This document shows, one piece after another, positions 29,696 to 38,633 of a stretch of DNA of 64,000 nucleotides (positions are counted from its first letter, which is position 1; every line of letters begins with the position of its first letter). The DNA comes from Streptomyces griseofuscus (lineage in GTDB: Bacteria > Actinomycetota > Actinomycetes > Streptomycetales > Streptomycetaceae). The notes under the pieces are model-generated. The model made no database searches and had not been told where the DNA came from. It saw only the letters and a program-made list of their open reading frames with translations. Made by a program: the position numbers and the translations under genes. The stretch lies in the NCBI RefSeq assembly GCF_014673495.1, contig NZ_CP051006.1, positions 3,720,001 through 3,784,000 of the forward strand, read 5' to 3'.

Positions 29696-30241
29696 ATGCC
29701 CGCTCACCTGACCAGACCCGTCCTCGCCCTCGTCGCCTCCACCGTCGCCCTCGGCCTCGCGGCCTCCCCCGCCCGGGCCGACCGGGGGCCGGTCGACCCC
29801 TCCGTCTGGAAGCAGCTCGCGACGACGGTGTCGGCCACCGCGAAGTACCGGTCCGTCCCGCTCGCCGCGGCCGCCGGATACCGGCCCAACCCCTGCACCA
29901 TGGACATGAACGACGGCATGGGCGCCATGGGGTACCACTACATCAACCCCGAGTACTACGGCTCCCTCGACCCGGCCAAGCCCGCCGCCCTGCTCTACGA
30001 GGACGACGGCAAGGGCGGCCGCAGGCTCACCGGAGTCGAGTGGATCGTGAAGGCCGGCAAGAACAGCGCGCGGCCCACGATGTTCGGCCGGAAGTTCGAG
30101 GGACCGATCACGGCGCACCACAACTCGACCATCCCGACCCACTACTCGCTGCACGCCTGGCTCTACAAGAACAACCCCAGCGGCCTGTTCTACGAGTGGA
30201 ACCCCGACGTGAAGTGTCCCTACCCGGGCGCCCCGGGCTGA
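29696..30241 (+). CDS. secreted protein of an uncharacterised family (MGYHY-type)
   Basis: 181 aa with a clear signal peptide (MPAHLTRPVLALVASTVALG, cleavage likely after SPARA). The mature part begins with a helical segment (VWKQLATTVSATAKYRSVPL) and then has a highly patterned core: MGAMGYHYINPEYYGSLDP, LLYEDDGKGGRRLTGVEWIV, PTMFGRKFEGPITAHHNSTI, PTHYSLHAWLYKNNPSGLF and a final WNPDVKCP. The repeated His/Tyr and two Cys residues suggest metal binding and possibly a disulphide (inference). I recall similar patterns in secreted proteins of unknown function from other bacteria and archaea. Ribosome binding site AAGGAG. Convergent with nuoN. Confidence 0.85.
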   Translation: MPAHLTRPVLALVASTVALGLAASPARADRGPVDPSVWKQLATTVSATAKYRSVPLAAAAGYRPNPCTMDMNDGMGAMGYHYINPEYYGSLDPAKPAALLYEDDGKGGRRLTGVEWIVKAGKNSARPTMFGRKFEGPITAHHNSTIPTHYSLHAWLYKNNPSGLFYEWNPDVKCPYPGAPG

Positions 30242-30286
30242 GCCGTACGGCAGCGCGCGCCACGGCAGCACGCTCCACGGCAGCGC

Positions 30287-30324
30287 GAAGGCCCCGGTTC
30301 CGAAAAGACGAAACCGGGGCCTTC
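30287..30324. terminator. bidirectional terminator between the secreted-protein gene and nuoN
   Basis: 13-bp perfect stem GAAGGCCCCGGTT/AACCGGGGCCTTC with a 12-base A-rich loop, midway in the 109-bp convergent gap. It serves as terminator for the nuo operon on the minus strand. Confidence 0.88.
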
Positions 30325-30350
30325 CTCGCGCACGGGCGCGGTGAGCGCGC

Positions 30351-32000
30351 TCAGCGCACGAACACGCTCGCCTGGTTCGCCAGGTTCAGGAAGTACTGCG
30401 GCGCCACACCCAGCACCAGCGTGACCGCCACGCCGAGCCCGATCGCCAGCATCGTCAGCGGCGACGGCACGGCCACGGTCGGCCCCTCCGGCTTGGGCTC
30501 GCTGAAGAACATCAGCACGATCACCCGGATGTAGAAGAACGCCGCGATCGCCGAGGAGATCACACCGATGACGACCAGCGGGGCCGCGCCACCGGCCGCC
30601 GCCGCCTTGAACACGGCGAACTTCCCCGCGAAGCCGGAGGTCAGCGGAATACCGGCGAAGGCCAGCAGGAACACCGCGAAGACCGCCGCCACCAGCGGGG
30701 AACGCCGGCCGAGCCCGGCCCACTTGGACAGATGGGTCGCCTCGCCGCCCGCGTCCCGCACCAGCGTGACCACCGCGAAGGCGCCGATCGTCACGAACGA
30801 GTAGCCGGCCAGATAGAACAGGACCGACGACACGCCGTTCTTCGAGGTCGCGATGACACCCGCGAGGATGAATCCGGCGTGCGCGATGGACGAGTACGCC
30901 AGCAGCCGCTTGATGTCGGTCTGGGTGATCGCCACGATCGCGCCGCCCAGCATGGTGATGATCGCCACCGCCCACATCACCGGCCGCCAGTCCCAGCGCA
31001 TCCCCGGCAGCACCACGTACAGCAGCCGCAGCAGCGCGCCGAACGCGGCCACCTTGGTCGCCGCCGCCATGAAGCCGGTCACCGGGGTGGGCGCGCCCTG
31101 GTAGACATCGGGCGTCCACATGTGGAACGGCACCGCGCCCACCTTGAACAGCAGGCCCATCACCAGCAGGGCCGCGCCGATGAGCAGCAGCGCGTCATTG
31201 CCCATGGTGTCGGCCAGTGCCGGGTTCACATCGGTGACCGAGCCGTCCACGACCTGGGCGATGCGCGCGTACGACACCGAGCCCGCGTAGCCGTACAGGA
31301 GCGCGATGCCGAACAGGGTGAACGCGGAGGCGAACGCGCCCAGCAGGAAGTACTTGACCGCGGCCTCCTGCGACATCAGCCGCTTGCGGCGGGCCAGCGC
31401 GCACAGCAGGTACAGCGGCAGAGAGAAGACCTCCAGCGCCACGAAGAGCGTCAGCAGATCGTTCGCCGAGGTGAAGACCAGCATGCCGGAGACCGCGAAG
31501 AGCAGCAGCGGGAAGACCTCGGTGGTGGTGAACCCGGCCTTGACCGCGGCCTTCTCGGTGTCGCTGCCCGGCACGGCGGCGGCCTGTGCGGCGAAGGAGT
31601 CCACCCGGTTGCCGCCCGCCGCAGGGTCGAGCCGGCGCTCGGCGAAGGTGAACAGGCCCACCAGACCGGCCAGCACGATGACGCCCTGGAGGAACAGCGA
31701 GGGGCCGTCGACCGCGATGGCGCCCATGGCGGCGACATGCGCCTTCGTGGTGCCGTACCCGTCGGCGGCGAGCCCGACGACCGCGGCGAACGCGGCGCAC
31801 AGGGCGACGACCGACACGAACACCTGTGCGTAGTAACGGGACCTGCGCGGCACGAACGCCTCGACCAGCACCCCGACCAGCGCGGCGCCGAGGAGGATCA
31901 GCGTGGGCGACAATTGCCCGTATTCGATCTTCGGCGCGCCGATCTGGGGGATGCGGTCGGCCGCGGTTGTCCACAGGCTGTGGACGGCTGGGGTGCTCAC
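30351..32000 (-). CDS. nuoN: NADH-quinone oxidoreductase subunit N
   Basis: 549 aa, an antiporter-like proton-pumping subunit of the NDH-1 membrane arm. Multiple membrane helices with the Mrp/NuoN core: ELEVFSLPLYLL-type motif (FVALEVFSLPLYLLCALARR), LLFKVGAVPFHMWTPDVYQG (conserved Lys), AYSSIAHAGFILAG and the broken-helix region. The GTG start overlaps the nuoM stop by 4 bp. Last gene of the operon, followed by a strong terminator. The first codons contain two inverted TGTCCAC/GTGGACA sequences. Confidence 0.97.
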   Translation of the reverse strand: MSTPAVHSLWTTAADRIPQIGAPKIEYGQLSPTLILLGAALVGVLVEAFVPRRSRYYAQVFVSVVALCAAFAAVVGLAADGYGTTKAHVAAMGAIAVDGPSLFLQGVIVLAGLVGLFTFAERRLDPAAGGNRVDSFAAQAAAVPGSDTEKAAVKAGFTTTEVFPLLLFAVSGMLVFTSANDLLTLFVALEVFSLPLYLLCALARRKRLMSQEAAVKYFLLGAFASAFTLFGIALLYGYAGSVSYARIAQVVDGSVTDVNPALADTMGNDALLLIGAALLVMGLLFKVGAVPFHMWTPDVYQGAPTPVTGFMAAATKVAAFGALLRLLYVVLPGMRWDWRPVMWAVAIITMLGGAIVAITQTDIKRLLAYSSIAHAGFILAGVIATSKNGVSSVLFYLAGYSFVTIGAFAVVTLVRDAGGEATHLSKWAGLGRRSPLVAAVFAVFLLAFAGIPLTSGFAGKFAVFKAAAAGGAAPLVVIGVISSAIAAFFYIRVIVLMFFSEPKPEGPTVAVPSPLTMLAIGLGVAVTLVLGVAPQYFLNLANQASVFVR

Positions 32001-33568
32001 TTGACCGCCTCCACCTCGGGCTTGGGGTCCTTCTTCTGGACGTCGGACATGGTGTGCTTGACCGCCGGGTTGACGATGTTCGTCACGGGCTTCGGATAGA
32101 CGCCCAGGAAGATCAGCAGCACGATCAGCGGGGCGACGACCAGGACCTCACGCACCCGCAGATCGGGCATCGTGGAGACCTCGGGCTTCACCGGGCCCGT
32201 CATGGTGCGCTGGTAGAGCACCAGGGTGTAGAGCGCGGCGAGCACGATGCCGAGGGTGGCGATGATCCCGATCACCGGGTAGCGCGTGAACGTGCCGACC
32301 AGGACGAGGAATTCGCTCACGAACGGCGCGAGGCCGGGCAGCGACAGGGTGGCCAGGCCGCCGATCAGGAAGGTGCCGGCGAGCACCGGGGCGACCTTCT
32401 GCACCCCGCCGTAGTCGGCGATGAGCCGCGAGCCCCGCCGGGAGATCAGGAAGCCGGCGACCAGCATCAACGCGGCCGTGGAGATGCCGTGGTTGACCAT
32501 GTAGAGGGTGGCGCCGGACTGGCCCTGGCTGGTCATCGCGAAGATGCCCAGGATGATGAAGCCGAAGTGGGAGATCGACGCGTACGCCACCAGGCGCTTG
32601 ATGTCCCGCTGGCCGACCGCGAGCAGCGCGCCGTAGACGATGCTGATCAGCGCCAGGACGAGGATCACCGGCGTGGCCCACCTGCTGGCCTCCGGGAACA
32701 ACCCGAGGCAGAAGCGGAGCATCGCGAAGGTGCCCACCTTGTCGACCACCGCCGTGATGAGGACGGCGACCGGGGCGGTGGACTCCTGCATGGCGTTGGG
32801 CAGCCAGGTGTGCAGCGGCCACAGCGGCGCCTTCACCGCGAAGGCGAAGAAGAAACCGAGGAACAGCCAGCGTTCGGTGCTCGTCGCCATGTGCAGCGAG
32901 CCGCTCGCGCGCGCCTCGGCGATCTGCTGGAGGGAGAAGTTCCCGGCGACCACATAGAGGCCGATCACCGCGGCCAGCATGATCAGACCGCCGACCAGGT
33001 TGTAGAGGAGGAACTTCACCGCCGCGTACGAACGCTGGGTGGCGGCCGCCTCCTCGCCCTGGGCGTGGGCACGGTCCCCGAAGCCGCCGATGAGGAAGTA
33101 CATCGGGATCAGCATGGCTTCGAAGAAGATGTAGAAGAGGAAGACGTCGGTGGCCTCGAAGGAGATGAGGACCATCGCCTCGACCGCCAGGATCAGCGCG
33201 AAGAAGCCCTGGGTGGGGCGCCAGCGGCGGTTGCCGGTCTCCAGCGGGTCGGCGTCGTGCCAGCCCGCCAGGATGATGAACGGGATCAGTACGGCGGTCA
33301 GCGCGATCAGCGCCACCCCGATGCCGTCCACGCCCAGCTCGTAGCGCACCCCGAAGTCACGGATCCAGGTATGGGATTCGGTGAGCTGGTAGCGGGCGCC
33401 GCCCGGGTCGAAGCGGACCAGGACAGTGATCGCCAGCGCGAGCGTGCCGAGCGAGATGAGCAGGGCCAGCCACTTGGCGGCGGTGCGTCGCGCGGCCGGT
33501 ACGGCGGCCGTGGCGACGGCTCCCAGGGCGGGGAGCGCCGCCGTCGCTGTCAGCAGGGGAAAGGACAT
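31997..33568 (-). CDS. nuoM: NADH-quinone oxidoreductase subunit M
   Basis: 523 aa antiporter-like membrane subunit. Conserved features are the essential Glu in VLISFEATDVFLFYIFFEAM, the Lys-containing AFAVKAPLWPLHTWLPNAMQ, and AYASISHFGFIILGIFAMTS. The C-terminus is charged (KKDPKPEVEAVK). It sits between nuoL (5-bp gap) and nuoN (4-bp overlap), consistent with coupled translation. Confidence 0.97.
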   Translation of the reverse strand: MSFPLLTATAALPALGAVATAAVPAARRTAAKWLALLISLGTLALAITVLVRFDPGGARYQLTESHTWIRDFGVRYELGVDGIGVALIALTAVLIPFIILAGWHDADPLETGNRRWRPTQGFFALILAVEAMVLISFEATDVFLFYIFFEAMLIPMYFLIGGFGDRAHAQGEEAAATQRSYAAVKFLLYNLVGGLIMLAAVIGLYVVAGNFSLQQIAEARASGSLHMATSTERWLFLGFFFAFAVKAPLWPLHTWLPNAMQESTAPVAVLITAVVDKVGTFAMLRFCLGLFPEASRWATPVILVLALISIVYGALLAVGQRDIKRLVAYASISHFGFIILGIFAMTSQGQSGATLYMVNHGISTAALMLVAGFLISRRGSRLIADYGGVQKVAPVLAGTFLIGGLATLSLPGLAPFVSEFLVLVGTFTRYPVIGIIATLGIVLAALYTLVLYQRTMTGPVKPEVSTMPDLRVREVLVVAPLIVLLIFLGVYPKPVTNIVNPAVKHTMSDVQKKDPKPEVEAVK

Positions 33569-33573
33569 CGGTA

Positions 33574-35469
33574 TCAGACCGCCCTCATCAGCAGGGTCGC
33601 GGCGACCAGAAGTGCCGCGCCGCCGAACATCGAGACCGCGTAGGAGCGGGCGAAGCCGTTCTGGAGCCGGCGCAGCCGCCCGGACAGGCCGCCGAAGCCG
33701 GCCGCCGTGCCGTTGACGACCCCGTCGACCAGGCTGTGGTCGAGGTAGACCAGGGAGCGCGTGAGGTGTTCACCGCCGCGCACCAGGACCACATGGTTGA
33801 AGTCGTCCTGGAGGAGATCGCGGCGGGCCGCCCGGGTGAGCAGCGAGCCGCGCGGGGCGAGGGCCGGGACGGGCTTGCGGCCGTACTGCGCCCAGGCGAT
33901 GCCCACGCCGATGACCAGGCACACCATCGTGGCGATGGTGACCTCCCCGGCGCTGACCGGGGAGTGGCCCTCGCTGTGGCCGGTGACCGGCTCCAGCCAC
34001 TTGAGGAAGCGGTCGCCGATGCTGAAGAAGGCACCGCCGAGGACCGAGCCGACGGCCAGCACGATCATCGGGATCGTCATGACGGCCGGGGACTCGTGCG
34101 GATGCGGTTCGTGGCCCTCGGCGTCGGGCTGCCAGCGCTTCTCACCGAAGAACGTCATCAGCATCACGCGCGTCATGTAGAAGGCGGTGATGGCCGCGCC
34201 CACCAGGGCCGCGCCGCCGAGGATCCAGCCCTCGGTGCCGCCCTTGGCGAAGGCCGCCTCGATGATCTTGTCCTTGGAGAAGAAGCCGGACAGGCCCGGG
34301 AAGCCGATGATGGCGAGGTAGCCGAGGCCGAACGTGATGAAGGTGACCGGCATGTACTTCCGCAGGCCACCGAACTTGCGCATGTCGACCTCGTCGTTCA
34401 TGCCGTGCATCACGGAGCCCGCGCCGAGGAACAGCCCGGCCTTGAAGAAGCCGTGGGTCACCAGGTGCATGATCGCGAAGACGTAGCCGATGGGGCCGAG
34501 GCCCGCGGCGAGCACCATGTAGCCGATCTGCGACATGGTGGAGCCGGCCAGCGCCTTCTTGATGTCGTCCTTGGCGCAACCGACGATCGCACCGAAGAGC
34601 AGGGTGACCGTGCCCACCACGGTGACGACGAGTTGGGCGTCCGGCGCCGCGTTGAAGACGGCCGCCGAGCGGACGATCAGATAGACGCCCGCGGTCACCA
34701 TGGTCGCCGCGTGGATCAGGGCCGAGACCGGGGTCGGGCCCTCCATCGCGTCACCGAGCCAGGACTGGAGCGGCACCTGGGCGGACTTGCCGCACGCGGC
34801 CAGCAGCAGCATCAGGCCGATCGCGGTGAGCTTGCCCTGGGAGGCGCCGTCGACATGGCCGAAGACCGGGCCGAAGGCGAAGGAGCCGAAGGTGGTGAAC
34901 ATCAGCATGATCGCGATCGACAGGCCCATGTCGCCGACCCGGTTGACCAGGAACGCCTTCTTGGCCGCCGTGGCGGCGCTGGGCTTGTGCTGCCAGAAGC
35001 CGATCAGCAGGTACGAGGCGAGACCGACGCCCTCCCAGCCGACGTACAGCAGCAGGTAGTTGTCGGCGAGGACGAGCAGCAGCATGGCCGCGAGGAACAG
35101 GTTCAGATAACCGAAGAAGCGGCGGCGCCGTTCGTCGTGCTCCATGTACCCGACCGAGTACAGATGGATCAGCGAGCCGACGCCGGTGATCAGCAGGACG
35201 AAGGTCATCGACAGCTGGTCGAGGCGGAAGGTGACGTCCGCCTGGAAGCCCTCGACCGGGATCCAGGTCCACAAGTGCTGGATCAGTGTGCGGTGTTCGG
35301 CGTTCTTGCCGAGCAGGTCGGCGAAGAGGAGCAGGCCGATGACGAAGGACGCGGTCGACAGCAGGGTGCCGATCCAGTGGCCGACGCGGTCCAGGCGCCG
35401 GCCGCCGACCAGGAGGACGGCCGCTCCGAGCAGGGGCGCCGCGATGAGCAGCGCGATCAGTTTCTCCAC
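33574..35469 (-). CDS. nuoL: NADH-quinone oxidoreductase subunit L
   Basis: 631 aa from a GTG (MEKLIALLIAAPLLGAAVLL). The distal antiporter-like subunit carrying the long lateral helix that runs along NuoM and NuoN. Signatures include LLLYVGWEGVGLASYLLIGF, ACGKSAQVPLQSWLGDAMEG, STMSQIGYMVLAAGLGPIGY and FTTFGSFAFG. The C-terminal region after LKWLEPVTGH contains the lateral helix and final anchor. 15 bp after nuoK. Confidence 0.97.
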   Translation of the reverse strand: MEKLIALLIAAPLLGAAVLLVGGRRLDRVGHWIGTLLSTASFVIGLLLFADLLGKNAEHRTLIQHLWTWIPVEGFQADVTFRLDQLSMTFVLLITGVGSLIHLYSVGYMEHDERRRRFFGYLNLFLAAMLLLVLADNYLLLYVGWEGVGLASYLLIGFWQHKPSAATAAKKAFLVNRVGDMGLSIAIMLMFTTFGSFAFGPVFGHVDGASQGKLTAIGLMLLLAACGKSAQVPLQSWLGDAMEGPTPVSALIHAATMVTAGVYLIVRSAAVFNAAPDAQLVVTVVGTVTLLFGAIVGCAKDDIKKALAGSTMSQIGYMVLAAGLGPIGYVFAIMHLVTHGFFKAGLFLGAGSVMHGMNDEVDMRKFGGLRKYMPVTFITFGLGYLAIIGFPGLSGFFSKDKIIEAAFAKGGTEGWILGGAALVGAAITAFYMTRVMLMTFFGEKRWQPDAEGHEPHPHESPAVMTIPMIVLAVGSVLGGAFFSIGDRFLKWLEPVTGHSEGHSPVSAGEVTIATMVCLVIGVGIAWAQYGRKPVPALAPRGSLLTRAARRDLLQDDFNHVVLVRGGEHLTRSLVYLDHSLVDGVVNGTAAGFGGLSGRLRRLQNGFARSYAVSMFGGAALLVAATLLMRAV

Positions 35470-35484
35470 GATTCTCCCGACCCC

Positions 35485-35784
35485 TTACAGCTTCATCAGG
35501 CTGGCGTCGTCGACCGAGGCCGAGTGGCGGGTACGGAACAGCGACACGATGATCGCGAGGCCCACCACGACCTCCGCGGCGGCGACGACCATCGTGAAGA
35601 AGGCGATGACCTGGCCGTCGAGGTTGCCGTGCAGCCGGGAGAAGGTGACGAACGCGAGATTGCAGGCGTTCAGCATCAGCTCGATGCACATGAAGACCAC
35701 GATGGCGTTGCGCCTGATCAGTACGCCGGTGGCGCCGATCGTGAACAACAGGCCCGCGAGATACAGATAGTTGACCGGGTTCAC
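35485..35784 (-). CDS. nuoK: NADH-quinone oxidoreductase subunit K
   Basis: 99 aa, three membrane helices. The start is the GTG overlapping the nuoJ stop by 4 bp (MNPVNYLYLAGLLFTIGATG). It has the conserved buried Glu residues in FMCIELMLNACNLAFVTFSR and VVAAAEVVVGLAIIVSLFR that belong to the proton path. Confidence 0.97.
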   Translation of the reverse strand: MNPVNYLYLAGLLFTIGATGVLIRRNAIVVFMCIELMLNACNLAFVTFSRLHGNLDGQVIAFFTMVVAAAEVVVGLAIIVSLFRTRHSASVDDASLMKL

Positions 35785-36623
35785 TTCGACGCCTCCTCGG
35801 GCCGCTTGAACGTCTCCGGTTCGATCGGCGTCCGCTCCAGGCGCTCCGTGGAACGCTGTTCCAGCGCCCGCAGATCGTTGATGGCCTCCGTGGACACGTC
35901 CCGGATCTGGCCGCGTTCGCGCAGGGTCTTGCTGACGGTCAGCTCGGAGGGGGAGCCGTCGGGGAGCAGACCCGCGATGTCCACCGCGTTGTGCCGGGCG
36001 TAGACACCCGGGGCGGGCAGCGGCGGCAGGTGCTTGCCCTCGCGGACGCGCTGCTCGGCCAGCTCGCGCTGGGTCTTGGCGCGCTCGGTGCGCTCCCGGT
36101 GGGTGAGCACCATGGCGCCGACGGCGGCCGAGATCAGCAGGGCGCCGGTGATCTCGAAGGCGAAGACGTACTTGGTGAAGATGAGGGCGGCGAGGCCCTC
36201 CACATTGCCGTTGGCGTTCGCCTGGCCGGTGCCCGCGAAGTCCTTCAGGGAGGCGTTGGCGATCCCGGCGAGCAGCAGCACGCCGAAGCCGACCCCGCAC
36301 AGCAGGGCCAGCCAGCGCTGGCCCTTGATGGTCTCCTTCAGCGAGTCCGCGGCGGTGACGCCGACGAGCATCACCACGAACAGGAACAGCATCATGATCG
36401 CGCCCGTGTAGACGACGATCTGTACGACGCCGAGGAAGTAGGCGCCGTTGGCGAGGTAGAACACCGCCAGGACGATCATGGTCCCGGCGAGGCTGAGCGC
36501 GCTGTGCACGGCCTTCTTCATGAAGACGGTGCACAGGGCGCCGATCACCGCGACGGTGCCGAGGACCCAGAACTGGAAAGCCTCACCCGTGGAGGTCGTA
36601 TAGGCGGCGAGCTGCGCGCTCAT
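35781..36623 (-). CDS. nuoJ: NADH-quinone oxidoreductase subunit J
   Basis: 280 aa. About five membrane helices in the first ~175 residues (FWVLGTVAVIGALCTVFMKK; FLGVVQIVVYTGAIMMLFLF with the conserved pi-bulge region) are followed by a charged cytoplasmic C-terminal extension of about 100 residues (from HRERTERAKTQRELAEQRV), as in other actinobacteria. Overlaps nuoI by 4 bp and nuoK by 4 bp. Confidence 0.96.
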   Translation of the reverse strand: MSAQLAAYTTSTGEAFQFWVLGTVAVIGALCTVFMKKAVHSALSLAGTMIVLAVFYLANGAYFLGVVQIVVYTGAIMMLFLFVVMLVGVTAADSLKETIKGQRWLALLCGVGFGVLLLAGIANASLKDFAGTGQANANGNVEGLAALIFTKYVFAFEITGALLISAAVGAMVLTHRERTERAKTQRELAEQRVREGKHLPPLPAPGVYARHNAVDIAGLLPDGSPSELTVSKTLRERGQIRDVSTEAINDLRALEQRSTERLERTPIEPETFKRPEEASK

Positions 36624-37264
36624 GCGTCCACCTCCTGGTCCGCTGCCGTGTCTGCTTCGGAGGCCCCGGAGCCCTCGGAGCCCTCGGCCTCCTCGCCCTT
36701 GGAGACGGCGACCTGGCGGACCGTGCCGGGCGCGGCCTGGGTGACCAGGCCCCGGTAGTAGTCCTCCTCGGTGGTGCCCGGGAAGATGGAGTGCGGCGCC
36801 TCGACCATGCCCTCGTCGAGGCCGGCCAGCAGCTGCTCCTTGGTGTAGATGAGGTTCGCGCGGCTGGAGTCGGCCAGTTCGAACTCATTGGTCATCGTCA
36901 GCGCGCGGGTGGGGCACGCCTCGATGCACAGCCCGCACAGGATGCAGCGGGCGTAGTTGATCTGGTAGACGCGGCCGTAGCGCTCGCCCGGCGAGTAACG
37001 TTCCTCGTCGGTGTTGTCGGCGCCCTCCACATAGATGGCGTCGGCGGGGCAGGCCCAGGCGCACAGCTCGCAGCCGACGCACTTCTCCAGGCCGTCCGGA
37101 TGGCGGTTGAGCTGGTGCCGTCCGTGAAAGCGGGGAGCGGTGGTCTTCTTCTGCTCCGGGTACTGCTCGGTGAGCCGCTTCTTGAACATGGCCTTGAAGG
37201 TCACGCCGAAGCCGGCCACGGGGTTCTGGAAACCGGGCTTGGTCTCCTTGGGTTCCTCAGCCAT
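36620..37264 (-). CDS. nuoI: NADH-quinone oxidoreductase subunit I
   Basis: 214 aa from the ATG that overlaps the end of nuoH by 8 bp (MAEEPKETKPGFQNPVAGFG). Two 4Fe-4S motifs, CVGCELCAWACP and CILCGLCIEACP, carry clusters N6a and N6b between NuoG and NuoB. The acidic, Glu/Ser/Ala-rich C-terminal tail (EAEGSEGSGASEADTAADQE) extends beyond the usual core. Confidence 0.97.
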   Translation of the reverse strand: MAEEPKETKPGFQNPVAGFGVTFKAMFKKRLTEQYPEQKKTTAPRFHGRHQLNRHPDGLEKCVGCELCAWACPADAIYVEGADNTDEERYSPGERYGRVYQINYARCILCGLCIEACPTRALTMTNEFELADSSRANLIYTKEQLLAGLDEGMVEAPHSIFPGTTEEDYYRGLVTQAAPGTVRQVAVSKGEEAEGSEGSGASEADTAADQEVDA

Positions 37265-38633
37265 CGGACGCCTCCTTTCCATCCGAAGATCCCTCTGACG
37301 TTCCGTCACTCACAGTGTCGGGCCCGCCACTGACAATCAGCTCCCGCTCCCGCCCCGAGCGGCGCCTGGGCACCGGCGGCAGCTCCTGTCCGGGCAGTGG
37401 CGGCACCGGGAATCCGCCCGCCATCGGGTCGAACCCGGCCTGGTCCGCGGCCGTCTGCTCGACCGCCTGCGCCTTCTCGCGGAAGATGTCGACGACGAAG
37501 GAGATCAGCAGCAGGGCGAGCACCCCGCCGCCCACATAGAGGGCGATGTCGGCGAAGCCGTAGTGCTCGTTGCGCAGCGCCCGTACGGACGCGACGAGCA
37601 TCAGCCAGGTCACCGAGACCGGGATCAGGACCTTCCAGCCGAGCTTCATCAGCTGGTCGTAGCGGACCCGGGGCAGGGTGCCGCGCAGCCAGATGAAGAA
37701 GAACAGCAGCAGCTGCACCTTGATGACGAACCAGAGCATCGGCCACCAGCCGTGGTTGGCGCCCGCCCAGAAGGTGCTGATCGGCCAGGGGGCCCGCCAG
37801 CCGCCGAGGAAGAGGGTGGTGGAGACGGCGGAGACCGTCACCATGTTCACGTACTCGGCGAGCATGAACATCGCGAACTTGATGGACGAGTACTCGGTGT
37901 TGAAGCCGCCCACCAGGTCGCCCTCGGACTCCGGCATGTCGAAGGGGGCGCGGTTGGTCTCGCCGACCATGGTGACGATGTAGAGGAGGAAGGAGACCGG
38001 CAGCAGCAGGATGTACCAGCGGTCGTGCTGCTGGGCCACGATCGTCGACGTCGACATGGAGCCCGAGTAGAGGAACACCGAGGCGAACGCGGCGCCCATG
38101 GCGATCTCGTAGGAGATCATCTGCGCGCAGGAGCGCAGACCGCCGAGGAGCGGATACGTGGAGCCGGAGCTCCAGCCCGCGAGGACGATGCCGTAGATGC
38201 CGACCGAGGCGACCGCGAGGATGTAGAGCATCGCGATCGGCAGGTCGGTGAGCTGCATCGTGGTACGGGTGCCGAAGATGGAGATCTCGTGGTCGGCGGG
38301 GCCGAACGGGATCACCGCGATCGCCATGAAGGCCGGGATGGCCGCCACGATCGGTGCGAGGACGTAGACCACCTTGTCCGCGCGGCGGACGATCAGGTCC
38401 TCCTTGAGCATCAGTTTCACACCGTCGGCGAGCGACTGGAGCATGCCCCAGGGGCCGTGCCGGTTGGGTCCGATGCGCAGCTGCATCCAGGCGACGACCT
38501 TGCGCTCCCAGACGATGGAGAACAGCACGGTCACCATCAGGAAGGCGAAGCAGAAGACCGCCTTGACGACGACCAGCCACCAGGGGTCGCGGCCGAACAT
38601 CGAGAGGTCTTCAGCGGCGAGGTACGGGCTCAT
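37257..38633 (-). CDS. nuoH: NADH-quinone oxidoreductase subunit H
   Basis: 458 aa. NuoH core with RIGPNRHGPWGMLQSLADGV, the quinone-site loop NRAPFDMPESEGDLVGGFNT and WLRGTLPRVRYDQLMKLGWK, plus about 100 extra C-terminal residues (Pro-rich VPPLPGQELPPVPRRRSGRE) absent from the second copy. The ATG overlaps the nuoG stop by 4 bp and the 3' end overlaps nuoI. Confidence 0.97.
   Translation of the reverse strand: MSPYLAAEDLSMFGRDPWWLVVVKAVFCFAFLMVTVLFSIVWERKVVAWMQLRIGPNRHGPWGMLQSLADGVKLMLKEDLIVRRADKVVYVLAPIVAAIPAFMAIAVIPFGPADHEISIFGTRTTMQLTDLPIAMLYILAVASVGIYGIVLAGWSSGSTYPLLGGLRSCAQMISYEIAMGAAFASVFLYSGSMSTSTIVAQQHDRWYILLLPVSFLLYIVTMVGETNRAPFDMPESEGDLVGGFNTEYSSIKFAMFMLAEYVNMVTVSAVSTTLFLGGWRAPWPISTFWAGANHGWWPMLWFVIKVQLLLFFFIWLRGTLPRVRYDQLMKLGWKVLIPVSVTWLMLVASVRALRNEHYGFADIALYVGGGVLALLLISFVVDIFREKAQAVEQTAADQAGFDPMAGGFPVPPLPGQELPPVPRRRSGRERELIVSGGPDTVSDGTSEGSSDGKEASDG

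Noticed and set aside
29505..31985. DnaA boxes as evidence of a replication origin
   Set aside because: Only a few isolated matches, no cluster, no dnaA/dnaN/gyrB genes nearby.
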